Origin: Streptomyces sp. 549
Lineage (GTDB): Bacteria > Actinomycetota > Actinomycetes > Streptomycetales > Streptomycetaceae
Length of the DNA: 64,000 nucleotides
Direction: 5' to 3'
Assembly (NCBI RefSeq): GCF_030124175.1
Contig: NZ_JASKMT010000016.1
Coordinates: 62,001-126,000 of the forward strand
Shown: in pieces, positions 16,558 to 24,535 of the stretch
Layout of the letters: each line of letters opens with the position of its first letter
How positions within the stretch are numbered: the stretch's first letter is position 1
Position numbers and translations under genes: made by a program
Notes under the pieces: model-generated
What the model was told of the DNA's origin: nothing
The model's database searches: none
What the model saw: the letters and a program-made list of their open reading frames with translations, nothing else

Positions 16558-17889
16558 ATGTCGGAGGACGGCGGAATAAGCCGGCGCGGGCTGCTGGGAG
16601 TGGGGGCAGCCGCGCTGGTGTCCATGGGACTCGCGGGGTGCGCCCTCGACGACAGCCCCATCGCGGACGGCGACAGGCCGGACGGCAAGGACCCGAAGGG
16701 CGACAAGCCGAAGCCCAAGCCGATCGGAGACGGTTCGACCGAGGACTCCGGCCCGCAGCCGAACCAGCCGCCGAAACCCAGACCGCTGGAGCCCGGCGAG
16801 CGCCCCCCGCAGTTCGTGATCTTCTCCTGGGACGGGGCCGGCGAGGTCGGCAACGGCCTGTTCCCCCGGTTCCGCAAGGTCGCCGAGAACCACGGCGCCG
16901 CGATGACGTTCTTCCTGTCCGGGCTGTACCTGCTCCCGGAGTCCAAGAAGGACCTCTACCGGCCGCCGAACAACCCGGTCGGCGCGTCCGACATCGGGTA
17001 CCTCAAGGACGAGAACATCCGGCTCACCCTGGAGAACCTGCGCGAGGCGTGGCTGGAGGGCCACGAGGTGGGCACCCACTTCAACGGGCACTTCTGCGGC
17101 GGCTCCGGCTCGGTGGCGAACTGGACGTCCGAGCAGTGGCGGTCGGAGATCGACCAGGCCGTGGACTTCGTCGCCAAGTGGCGCACGAACACCGGTTTCA
17201 CCGACCTGAAACCGCTGCCCTTCGACTACCGCAAGGAACTCGTCGGGGCCCGCACGCCGTGCCTGCTCGGCCAGGAGAACCTGCTGCCGACCGCCGCCGA
17301 GCTGAAGTGGCGCTACGACTCCAGCTCCTCCGGGGGCCTCCAGGTCTGGCCGGCGAAGAAGCAGGGCGTCTGGGACCTGCCGCTCCAGTCGATCCCGTTC
17401 CCCGGCCGCTCCTTCGAGGTGCTGTCGATGGACTACAACATCCTCGCCAACCAGTCCGAGGGCGCCAACACCAAGGGTCCGGCGTCGGAGTACCCGGCCT
17501 GGCGCAAGCAGGCCACCGGCGCCTACGTCGCCGGCTTCCAGCGGGCCTACGAGACGAACCGGGCGCCGCTGTTCATAGGCAACCACTTCGAGCAGTGGAA
17601 CGGCGGCATCTACATGGACGCCGTCGAGGAGGCGATCAAGCACATCGGCGACGCCAAGCACAAGGACGTGCGCATGGTGTCCTTCCGCCAGTTCGTCGAC
17701 TGGCTGGACGTGCAGCGGCCGGAGACCCTGGACAAGCTCCGCGGCCTCGGCGTCGGCCAGGAGCCGGCCGGCGGCTGGAAGTCCTACCTCGGAGCCGGCG
17801 GCACCGAGACGGACCCGGGTGCGGAGCCGGGGAAGGGTACGGGCGGCGCCTCCGAGCGGCCCGGCGACGGTGAGGACGGCGGCGCCTGA
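16558..17889 (+). CDS. polysaccharide-deacetylase-like Tat lipoprotein
   Basis: 443 residues. N-terminus MSEDGGISRRGLLGVGAAAL carries a twin-arginine motif and ends in the lipobox LAGC, so it is probably a Tat-exported lipoprotein. A Pro/Lys/Asp-rich linker (residues 45-85) precedes a NodB-like catalytic domain: FVIFSWDGAGE (degenerate TFDDG motif) and EVGTHFNGHFCGG (degenerate H-x3-H). Departures from the classic motifs leave catalysis uncertain. The C-terminal tail is Gly/Glu-rich. ATG at 16558 is preferred because GAGGGGAAC precedes it. A likely role is cell-wall glycan modification. Confidence 0.82.
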   Translation: MSEDGGISRRGLLGVGAAALVSMGLAGCALDDSPIADGDRPDGKDPKGDKPKPKPIGDGSTEDSGPQPNQPPKPRPLEPGERPPQFVIFSWDGAGEVGNGLFPRFRKVAENHGAAMTFFLSGLYLLPESKKDLYRPPNNPVGASDIGYLKDENIRLTLENLREAWLEGHEVGTHFNGHFCGGSGSVANWTSEQWRSEIDQAVDFVAKWRTNTGFTDLKPLPFDYRKELVGARTPCLLGQENLLPTAAELKWRYDSSSSGGLQVWPAKKQGVWDLPLQSIPFPGRSFEVLSMDYNILANQSEGANTKGPASEYPAWRKQATGAYVAGFQRAYETNRAPLFIGNHFEQWNGGIYMDAVEEAIKHIGDAKHKDVRMVSFRQFVDWLDVQRPETLDKLRGLGVGQEPAGGWKSYLGAGGTETDPGAEPGKGTGGASERPGDGEDGGA

Positions 17890-17901
17890 GCCGCCTCCTG
17901 A

Positions 17902-17926
17902 GCCCCGGCACGCCGGCCGCCGGGGC
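17902..17926. terminator. hairpin terminator between convergent genes
   Basis: GCCCCGGC (17902-17909) pairs with GCCGGGGC (17919-17926) over a 9-base loop, between the deacetylase-like gene and the GNAT gene. Confidence 0.65.
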
Positions 17927-17940
17927 CCAGGACGGATGCT

Positions 17941-18513
17941 TCAGCGCAGGTCGAGCCGCAGGAGGACCCGGGGATGACCGGCCAGCACCGAGGTGGTGTC
18001 GGCCGCGTGGCTGAACCCGGCGCGCTCGAAGTTCTTGCGGATCCCGGCATACGCCATCGTCGTGTCCACCCGGGCGTCACCGTTGTCCAGGGGATACGCC
18101 TCGATCACCGGTGCGCCGTGGGAGCGGGCGAACTCGACCGCCCCGGCGATCAGGGCGTGCGAGATCCCCCGCCTGCGATGGCCGGGGCGGACCCGGATGC
18201 ACCACAGGGACCAGACGGGCAGGTCGTCGATGCGCGGGATGGTGCGGCTGCGGGCGAAGGACGTGTCCGAGCGCGGCGCCACCGCGGCCCAGCCGACCGC
18301 CTCGCCGCCGTCATAGGCAAGCACCCCCGGCGGGGGCTGCCCACGGCACAGCTCGCCGACGTACTCACCGCGGGCCGGCCCGCGGAGTTCGTTGTTGAGC
18401 CTGGACGGGAGCCGGTAACTCAGGCACCAGCAGACGTTGGCACCGGGAGACTTCGGGCCGACCAGGGCCCGGACGTCCTCGAACACCGACGCCGGGCGGA
18501 CTTCGAGGGTCAT
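17941..18513 (-). CDS. GNAT family N-acetyltransferase
   Basis: About 190 residues. The acetyl-CoA binding motif is CIRVRPGHRRRGISHALIAG (R-x2-G-x-G/A type), followed by VEAYPLDNGDARVD and a C-terminal AGFSHAADTT. The segment GANVCWCLSYRLPSRLNNEL near residue 30 is seen in a GNAT subgroup of unknown substrate. ATG at 18513 (MTLEVRPASV) is chosen because the longer frame adds only low-similarity residues. Substrate unknown. Confidence 0.87.
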   Translation of the reverse strand: MTLEVRPASVFEDVRALVGPKSPGANVCWCLSYRLPSRLNNELRGPARGEYVGELCRGQPPPGVLAYDGGEAVGWAAVAPRSDTSFARSRTIPRIDDLPVWSLWCIRVRPGHRRRGISHALIAGAVEFARSHGAPVIEAYPLDNGDARVDTTMAYAGIRKNFERAGFSHAADTTSVLAGHPRVLLRLDLR

Positions 18514-18682
18514 GCCGCCACGATGCCACGACGCGCGCGACGGCGCTGCCCAGCCCTCCGCCTCCGCGGCGTGGATCGCCTGATCGGGAGGTTGCTCGCC
18601 GTTTCTGCTTGCGCCGAGGTCGGTCACGCCCAGGGGCGTGACCGGACCGGCTTCCGGCGGCGGGATGCCGAGTGGTTGGGGG

Positions 18683-18919
18683 TCAGCCGGGCAGATCGCC
18701 GGTGTAGCGGTAGATGTTGCCGCCGGAGTTCACGCCCCAGACGGTTCCGTCCGCCGCCGCCCCGATGTCGGTGAGCGCACCGGGGACCTGCACCCACGGG
18801 TTGGCGTCGTTGTTGGTGTAGCGGTAGATGTTCCCGCCCGAGTTCACGCCCCACACATTGGTCCTGGACCCTGCCGAGATCCGGACGAGCGCACCGCTGA
18901 TCTGCTTCCAGTCGGCCAT
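18683..18919 (-). CDS. two-repeat tectonin-type beta-propeller protein
   Basis: 78 residues. Two 38-residue repeats each contain VWGVNSGGNIYRYT (residues 22-35 and 60-73), preceded by W-x-Q/V-x-x-G-A-L. This is the tectonin/TECPR blade pattern known from lectins that bind methylated sugars. Two blades cannot close a propeller, so the protein must oligomerise or complete another fold. No signal peptide. The start ATG has an AAGGAG site. The gene stands alone, with AT-richer upstream DNA than its neighbours. Function is unknown; glycan binding is inference. Confidence 0.8.
   Translation of the reverse strand: MADWKQISGALVRISAGSRTNVWGVNSGGNIYRYTNNDANPWVQVPGALTDIGAAADGTVWGVNSGGNIYRYTGDLPG
18703..18856. 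repeat. 40-bp direct repeat within tectonin gene
   Basis: Copies at 18703-18742 and 18817-18856 differ at about three positions and lie 114 bp apart, exactly one protein repeat. The near-identity points to recent duplication or gene conversion. Confidence 0.85.
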
Positions 18920-19242
18920 TTCACCGGCTCCTTTTCGTCTTGGGATTGCTGCATGGAGACACTCCCGCGACGGAACGATTCAGCATTCAAGCGCACTTTC
19001 GGCATGATCCTAATTTTCGTCTGGAAAGTCGTGTTTGCTGGATGGGCCACGTATCCGGGCTGGGCTTGTGCGGCTCAGCGTTTCAGCGGTTCGCCAAAGG
19101 GTGACCTGAACAGAGGTCCCGCCTGTGGGTTATTCACGCTTATCACGTTGACGCCGACGAGTACGCGAGAGCGCGGGCAGCCGGCGCGGGGCAGCCCTTT
19201 AGCCCTGCACCCCGAGAACCGGTCACACCAGCCCGCCGCACC
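18920..19242. other. intergenic region upstream of tectonin gene
   Basis: No ORF is supported. It is less GC-rich than its surroundings and should contain the tectonin promoter on the minus strand. A short inverted repeat GACCT-N6-AGGTC lies near 19105-19120. It ends at the strong ccsB terminator. Confidence 0.5.
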
Positions 19243-19294
19243 GGCACGCCGTCAGCCCCCGTACCCGTGAGGGCGCGGGGGCTGACGGCGTGCC
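19243..19294. terminator. strong hairpin terminator of the hemL-ccsB operon
   Basis: A perfect 19-bp stem: GGCACGCCGTCAGCCCCCG (19243-19261) pairs with its complement at 19276-19294 across a 14-base loop, starting 19 bp beyond the ccsB stop. Confidence 0.9.
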
Positions 19295-19312
19295 GAAAGG
19301 GGCCGGGCGCGG

Positions 19313-20422
19313 CTACACGCCGGAGTAGGAGTGCAGACCGTCGACGAACATGTTGACGCCGTAGTAGTTGAACAGCCAGCAGGCGAAGGCGACCAGCGCC
19401 AGGTAGGCGGCCTTGCGGCCCTTCCAGCCGACGGTGGCGCGGGCGTGCAGGTAGCAGGCGTAGGCGGCCCAGGTGATGAAGGACCAGACCTCCTTGGGGT
19501 CCCAGCCCCAGTACCGGCCCCAGGCGCTCTCGGCCCAGATCGCGCCCGCGATGATGGTGAAGGTCCAGAACGGGAAGACGGCCGCGTTGATGCGGTAGGC
19601 GAACTTGTCCAGCGAGGCGGAGGCCGGCAGCCGCTCCATGACCGAGGTGGCGAACGCGCCCGGCTTGCCGCCGCGCTCCAGCTTCGCCTCGTAGCGGTCG
19701 CGGAACAGGTAGAGCACCGTGCCGACCGCGCCCAGGTAGAACAGCGCGCCGCAGACGATCGCCAGCGAGACGTGGATCCACAGCCAGTACGAGTCCAGCG
19801 CGGGCGGCAGCTGGTCGCTCTCGGTGTAGAGCACCGTGGTGGCCAGACCCAGGTCCAGCAGGACCGTCGTCACCAGCGGCAGACCCACCCAGCGCACGTT
19901 CCTGCCGGTCGCCAGCAGCACCAGGTACGCGCCGACGACCACCATGGAGAAGGTGGTCGAGAACTCGTACATGTTGGCCCACGGCACCCGTTCCACCGAC
20001 AGCCCGCGGGCCACGACGCCCGCGGCGTGCACCACGAAGGCCAGTGCGGTCAGGGCGACGGCGATGCGCCCGTACGTGTCGCCCTGCACGTCGCCGCCGG
20101 CCGCACCGGGCCCGTCCGGCACGTCCGGCCGGCCGGCCGCGGAGGAGCGGGTGACGATCCGGGGGCGCTCCAGCACGTCCGTGCCGCCGGCCGACGCGGC
20201 GGCCGGACCGGAGCCCGGCGCAGCGGCGGAGGAGGACGCGTCGGCGTCCCGCCTGCGCCCCGGGCTCAGCGCCGCCGCGGTGCGCGCGACCCGGCTGCGG
20301 CTGCCGAAGACCCACTCGGCGATGTGCGCGACGAAGGCGAGCGTGTAGACGGCCATGGCCGAGTACACGAGCACGTTGCTGATGTCGGCGAGCGACTGGT
20401 TGTTGGCCGCGGCGAAGTTCAC
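19313..20422 (-). CDS. ccsB: system II cytochrome c biogenesis protein CcsB/ResC
   Basis: 369 residues with about eight transmembrane helices. The haem-handling WWD motif is WGRYWGWDPKEVWSFITWAA, near residue 300, and conserved histidines occur in helices around it. A Ser/Ala-rich cytosolic insert (about residues 50-115) follows the first helix. CcsB with ResB forms the haem exporter/synthetase that attaches haem to apocytochrome c outside the membrane. It overlaps resB by 4 bp and is the last gene of the operon. Confidence 0.94.
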   Translation of the reverse strand: MNFAAANNQSLADISNVLVYSAMAVYTLAFVAHIAEWVFGSRSRVARTAAALSPGRRRDADASSSAAAPGSGPAAASAGGTDVLERPRIVTRSSAAGRPDVPDGPGAAGGDVQGDTYGRIAVALTALAFVVHAAGVVARGLSVERVPWANMYEFSTTFSMVVVGAYLVLLATGRNVRWVGLPLVTTVLLDLGLATTVLYTESDQLPPALDSYWLWIHVSLAIVCGALFYLGAVGTVLYLFRDRYEAKLERGGKPGAFATSVMERLPASASLDKFAYRINAAVFPFWTFTIIAGAIWAESAWGRYWGWDPKEVWSFITWAAYACYLHARATVGWKGRKAAYLALVAFACWLFNYYGVNMFVDGLHSYSGV

Positions 20423-22266
20423 TGGCCGGCTCCTTCGGCGGAACGGTCGGTACGGGCGGGACTGGCGGGGGATTCGGGGCTGGCGGGGGCTTCGGGACTG
20501 TCAGGCGATGCGGTGCTGACGGCTTCGGGGCGGGCGGGGGCGAGGGGGGCGGCGTGCCGCAGGCGTTCGGCGAGGTCGCCCAGTTCCTCGGGCACCCTCG
20601 CGGACTCGCTGCGGCCCAGCGCGGCCATCTCCACGACGGTACGCCCGTCCGGTCCGGCCACCGCGCGCACCCACACCCGTCGGCGGGACAGGAACAGCGA
20701 CCCGGCCAGGCCCAGCACCGCGGCGACCGCGCCGCCCAGCGCCCAGCCCTTGCCGGGCTCCTGGGAGATCTGGAAGCTCGCCCAGCGCTCCACGCTCTCG
20801 AACCTCAGCTCACCCGCGCCGTTCGGCAGCTCCATGGTGTCGCCCGGTTCCAGCACCTTCGCCAGCGGATCACCGCCCTTCTCGGTGAACTGCTTCATCT
20901 TCTCCACGTCGAGCTGGTAGACGCTGCGCGGCTGGCCACCGTCCACGCCCAGGTCGCCGCGGTAGGCGGTGAGGAACAGCGCCGGGTTGGTGAGGGCCGG
21001 GAACTGCGAGGCCATCTGGCCGGACCCGGGCAGGTAGGTGGGCACGAAGAACCCCTGGAAGCCCAGCTGGTCCTTCTCCCCCTTCGCGTCGCGGTAGTCG
21101 GTCACCTTCACCACGCCCTGCGAGGTGACGTTCGCGTCCAGCGGCAGGAACGGCACCGGCCCGCGGAACGCCACGTCGCCCTGCCCGTCGGTGACGGAGA
21201 CGACCGGCGCGTAGCCGTGCGCCAGCAGGAACACCTTGGAGTCGCCGACGCTCAGCGGCCGGTTCACCTCGATCGCGGCCTTCTTCTCCTCGCCGTCCGC
21301 GCCCTCCCAGTAGGTGACGTCCGCGCGGAACTCGCGCGGAGTGCCCTTCTGCGGGCCGCTGGGCTCGAAGCTGGAGTGGAACGAGTCCAGCGTGAAGCCG
21401 AACGAGTCGAGGCTGTCGGTGCTGTAGAGCGAGCCGGCGCGGAAGTCGTCGTACTGGGTGAGCGTGTTCGCGAAGCCGTCGCCCTGCACGATCAGCTTGC
21501 CGCCCTCGGACCGCCACAGCTGCCCGGCCGCGAAGGCCACCAGCATGACGATCAGCGCCACGTGGAAGACCAGGTTGCCGGCCTCCCGCAGGTAGCCCTT
21601 CTCCGCCGCCACCGAGCCGCCGGGGCCGTCCGCCTCGGTCCGGAAGCGGCGGCGGCGCAGCGTGGAGCGGGCCGCCTCCAGCACCTGCTCGGGGTCCTCG
21701 TCGGTGTGCCAGGTCGTGTAGGCGGGCATCCGGTCCAGCCGACGCGGGGCGCGCGGCGGGCGGGCCCGCAGATGGCCGACGAACTGCCAGCTGCGCGGCA
21801 CGATGCAGCCGATCAGCGAGACGAACAGCAGGATGTAGATCGCGGAGAACCACACCGAGCTGTACACGTCGAACAGCTGGAACGTCTCGTAGAAGCCGGA
21901 CAGCGTCGGGTTGTTCTGCCGGAACTCGGCCGCCTTCGCGGCGTCCACGCTGTTCTGCGGGATGAGCGAGCCGGGCACGGTGCCCAGGGAGAGCAGCAGC
22001 AGCAGGATCAGTGCGACCCGCATCGAGGTGAGCTGCCGCCAGAACCAGCGGGCCCAGCCGATCACGCCCAGCGACGGCAGGTTCGGCGGCTCGGACTGCT
22101 CCTGCTCGGGCGTCGTCGACAGCTGGGCCGACGCCTCCCGCGCGTCTCTGGCCTCCGCGGCGTCGGCCGTCTCGGCGGCGTCGGCCGTCACCCTGGTCTC
22201 GGCCATGTCCGCCGGGTCGGTGCCGTTCCTGCTGTCGGTGCTGCTGCCCGTGCCGGTGTCGCTCAT
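20419..22266 (-). CDS. resB: cytochrome c biogenesis protein ResB/Ccs1
   Basis: 615 residues. The N-terminal about 100 residues are acidic with TADAAETADAAEARDARE-like repeats, then WARWFWRQLTSMRVALILLL leads into the first of about four membrane helices. The large exported domain contains QGDGFANTLTQYDDF and the FGFTLDSFHSSFEPSG region. The last helix is WALGGAVAAVLGLAGSLFL followed by a basic tail. Partner of CcsB in haem ligation. Start ATG is 5 bp from the ccdA stop. Confidence 0.93.
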   Translation of the reverse strand: MSDTGTGSSTDSRNGTDPADMAETRVTADAAETADAAEARDAREASAQLSTTPEQEQSEPPNLPSLGVIGWARWFWRQLTSMRVALILLLLLSLGTVPGSLIPQNSVDAAKAAEFRQNNPTLSGFYETFQLFDVYSSVWFSAIYILLFVSLIGCIVPRSWQFVGHLRARPPRAPRRLDRMPAYTTWHTDEDPEQVLEAARSTLRRRRFRTEADGPGGSVAAEKGYLREAGNLVFHVALIVMLVAFAAGQLWRSEGGKLIVQGDGFANTLTQYDDFRAGSLYSTDSLDSFGFTLDSFHSSFEPSGPQKGTPREFRADVTYWEGADGEEKKAAIEVNRPLSVGDSKVFLLAHGYAPVVSVTDGQGDVAFRGPVPFLPLDANVTSQGVVKVTDYRDAKGEKDQLGFQGFFVPTYLPGSGQMASQFPALTNPALFLTAYRGDLGVDGGQPRSVYQLDVEKMKQFTEKGGDPLAKVLEPGDTMELPNGAGELRFESVERWASFQISQEPGKGWALGGAVAAVLGLAGSLFLSRRRVWVRAVAGPDGRTVVEMAALGRSESARVPEELGDLAERLRHAAPLAPARPEAVSTASPDSPEAPASPESPASPARTDRSAEGAGQ

Positions 22267-22270
22267 CGCC

Positions 22271-23035
22271 TCAGATTCCCACGGTGTACTGGCTGGACCA
22301 GACGGTCAGCTCGTAGACGAGCCGGTCCCAGATCCCCGTCACGAGCAGCACGCCGATGACGACCAGCATGCCGCCGCCGACGCGCATCACCCACGCGTAG
22401 TGCCGCTTGACCCAGCCGAACGCGCCCAGCGCCCGCCGGAAGGCGAGCGCCGCGAAGACGAACGGCAGGCCGAGCCCCAGGCAGTACGCCACCATCAGCA
22501 GCGCGCCGCGCCCGGCGCTCGCCTCGTTGACCGCCAGCGTCTGCACGGCGGCCAGTGTCGGCCCGATGCACGGCGTCCAGCCGACGCCGAACAGCACACC
22601 CAGCATCGGCGCGCCCGCCAGTCCCACGGCGGGCTTGCGGTGGAAGCGGAACTCCCGCTGGGTGATGCCGGGCAGCACGCCCATGAACACGAGGCCGAGC
22701 AGGATGGTGAGGCTGCCCAGGACGATGGAGATGACCCGCTTGTGCTCCTGGAGTGTGTTGCCGAAGTAGCCGAAGAAGGCCCCGGTGGAGACGAACACCG
22801 CCGTGAAGCCGAGCACGAACAGCAGCGCCCCGGCGAGCATCCGGCCGCGCCGAGCCTGGGCCAGGTCGGTGCCGCCGATGCCGGTGACGTACGACAGGTA
22901 GCCGGGCACCAGCGGCAGCACGCAGGGCGAGAAGAACGATATGAGCCCGCCCAGGAGCGCGATCGGCATCGCCAGCAGCAGGGCCCCGGTGAGGACCGTC
23001 TGGTTGCTGTCGGTTGCGGCGGCGAGCAGGTGCAT
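22271..23035 (-). CDS. ccdA: cytochrome c biogenesis protein CcdA
   Basis: 254 residues with six to seven helices. LLGGLISFFSPCVLPLVPGY holds the first redox cysteine (FSPCVLP). The second is in MLGVLFGVGWTPCIGPTLAA. CcdA passes electrons across the membrane to thioredoxin-like proteins such as the ResA product encoded just upstream. Its position, 7 bp after resA and 4 bp before resB, marks a tight operon. Confidence 0.94.
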   Translation of the reverse strand: MHLLAAATDSNQTVLTGALLLAMPIALLGGLISFFSPCVLPLVPGYLSYVTGIGGTDLAQARRGRMLAGALLFVLGFTAVFVSTGAFFGYFGNTLQEHKRVISIVLGSLTILLGLVFMGVLPGITQREFRFHRKPAVGLAGAPMLGVLFGVGWTPCIGPTLAAVQTLAVNEASAGRGALLMVAYCLGLGLPFVFAALAFRRALGAFGWVKRHYAWVMRVGGGMLVVIGVLLVTGIWDRLVYELTVWSSQYTVGI

Positions 23036-23042
23036 GGTCAGC

Positions 23043-23693
23043 TCACTGCCCTGCCCGCTGCTCCGCGACGACCGGGTCCAGGGCTTCGCGCAGTTCCTTC
23101 TCGCCGAGCGCCTTCAGCGCCCGCGCGGCGATCCGGCCCTCCCGGTCGAGGATGAGTGTGGAGGGGATCGACTGCGGGTTGAGGCTGCCCTTGGGGAACT
23201 TCAGGATCAGCTTGCCGCTGGGGTCGAACAGGCTCGGGTACTCGATGCCGTAGTTGCGGTCGAAGGCCCGTGCGTTGGCCTTGTCGAGGTCGCGGGTGTT
23301 GATGCCGACGAACTGCACGTCCTGGTCGGCGGTGTCCTTGGCGACCTTCGCCAGGTTCGGCGCCTCGGCCCGGCAGGGCGCGCACCACGAGCCCCACACG
23401 TTCAGCACGACGACCTTGCCGCGGTAGTCGGAGAGCCGCAGCTCCTTGTCGTCGACCGTCTCGCCGGAGATGTCCGGCGCCATCTCGCGGTCCGCCTCGG
23501 CGACCCGGGTGATCTGGCCGGTGCCCTGCACGAACTTCGTGTCGTTGCCGGAACCGCCCTGCTTGGCGCCACCCGTGTCGCCCCCACCGAGGAGGCCGCA
23601 GCCGGCCAGTGCGAGTGAGGCGGTGCCTGCGGCGGCCGTGAGCGCGAGGACCCGGCGGACCGGACGGCGTCGGGGGGCGCGGCTGAGACTCAT
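23043..23693 (-). CDS. resA: ResA/TlpA-like thioredoxin-fold lipoprotein
   Basis: 216 residues. A basic N-terminus and hydrophobic stretch end in the lipobox LAGC (Cys32). The thioredoxin domain has WCAPC at 103-107 (GSWCAPCRAEAPNL), then VQFVGINTRD and IPSTLILDREGRIAAR with the cis-Pro region. It is predicted to keep apocytochrome c haem-binding cysteines reduced on the outer face, using electrons from CcdA. The gene lies in the haem/cytochrome operon. Confidence 0.93.
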   Translation of the reverse strand: MSLSRAPRRRPVRRVLALTAAAGTASLALAGCGLLGGGDTGGAKQGGSGNDTKFVQGTGQITRVAEADREMAPDISGETVDDKELRLSDYRGKVVVLNVWGSWCAPCRAEAPNLAKVAKDTADQDVQFVGINTRDLDKANARAFDRNYGIEYPSLFDPSGKLILKFPKGSLNPQSIPSTLILDREGRIAARALKALGEKELREALDPVVAEQRAGQ

Positions 23694-23780
23694 GTGAAAA
23701 GTTTCGCATGCGCTCTCGAAAACCCTGCCGCGCCCCCCTTGTCCCGAACGTCCCCCCTGATCAGCCGCGCCGACCGGCGG

Positions 23781-23840
23781 CCCGGGTCAGGCACTATCAG
23801 CCCGGGTCAGTCGGGGTCAGTCCGGGTCAGTCCGGGTCAG
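23781..23840. repeat. six 10-bp units ending in TCAG
   Basis: Read in register from 23781: CCCGGGTCAG, GCACTATCAG, CCCGGGTCAG, TCGGGGTCAG, TCCGGGTCAG, TCCGGGTCAG. The last copy supplies the stop codon of the phosphatase gene, so the array runs through its stop and 3' flank, in the gap before resA. Confidence 0.85.
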
Positions 23841-24535
23841 GCGCCGAAGCCCTTGGCGCCCTTGACCGGCTTCGCCCCCGCCAGCAGGTGCGGCGGCACG
23901 AGGTCGCGGGCCGGCTCGGAGTAGCCGACCGAGACGATGTCGTCACCCAGGTAGGTGAAGCTGGTCAGCGACGCAAGCGTGCACTCGCGGCTCCGCGGGT
24001 CGTGCCACAGGCGGCGGCGCTCCACGAAGCTGCGCACGATCCAGATCGGCAGCTGGTGGCTGACGCACACCGCCTCGTGCCCGAAGGCCGCGTCCTTCGC
24101 CGCGTCGAGCGCGCCCTTCATCCGCACGACCTGCTCCATGTACGGCTCGCCCCACGACGGGCGGAACGGGTTGCGAAGGTGCTTCCAGTTGGCGGGCCTG
24201 CGCAGCGCGCCGTCGCCGACGCCGAAGGTCTTGCCCTGGAAGACGTTGCCGGCCTCGATCAGGCGCAGGTCGGTGCCCAGGTCCAGGCCGTGTGTCTTCG
24301 CGATCGGCTGCGCCGTCTCCTGCGCGCGTTCCAGCGGGGACGCCACCACGGCGGTGACGTCCCGCTCGGCCAGGTGCTCCGCGACCCGGTCGGCCATCCG
24401 CCGGCCCAGGTCGGACAGGTGGTATCCGGCCAGCCTGCCGTAGAGCACGCCGGTCGGGTTCTCCACCTCGCCGTGCCGCATGAGGTGCACCACGGTCACC
24501 GTCTTCTCGCGCGCGGGGCGCGGGGTCCCGCTCAC
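23837..24535 (-). CDS. histidine phosphatase family protein
   Basis: About 232 residues. The catalytic RHG motif is VHLMRHGEVENPTG, the second His region is SHQLPIW (HEAVCVSHQLPIWIVRSF), and the LERAQETAQPIA segment is typical of the phosphoglycerate-mutase-like superfamily. The GTG at 24535 overlaps the hemL stop (GTGA). The frame remains open far upstream in antiphase to hemL, but that part is not coding. Substrate is unknown; conserved placement between hemL and cytochrome c genes suggests a link to haem metabolism. Confidence 0.9.
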   Translation of the reverse strand: MSGTPRPAREKTVTVVHLMRHGEVENPTGVLYGRLAGYHLSDLGRRMADRVAEHLAERDVTAVVASPLERAQETAQPIAKTHGLDLGTDLRLIEAGNVFQGKTFGVGDGALRRPANWKHLRNPFRPSWGEPYMEQVVRMKGALDAAKDAAFGHEAVCVSHQLPIWIVRSFVERRRLWHDPRSRECTLASLTSFTYLGDDIVSVGYSEPARDLVPPHLLAGAKPVKGAKGFGA

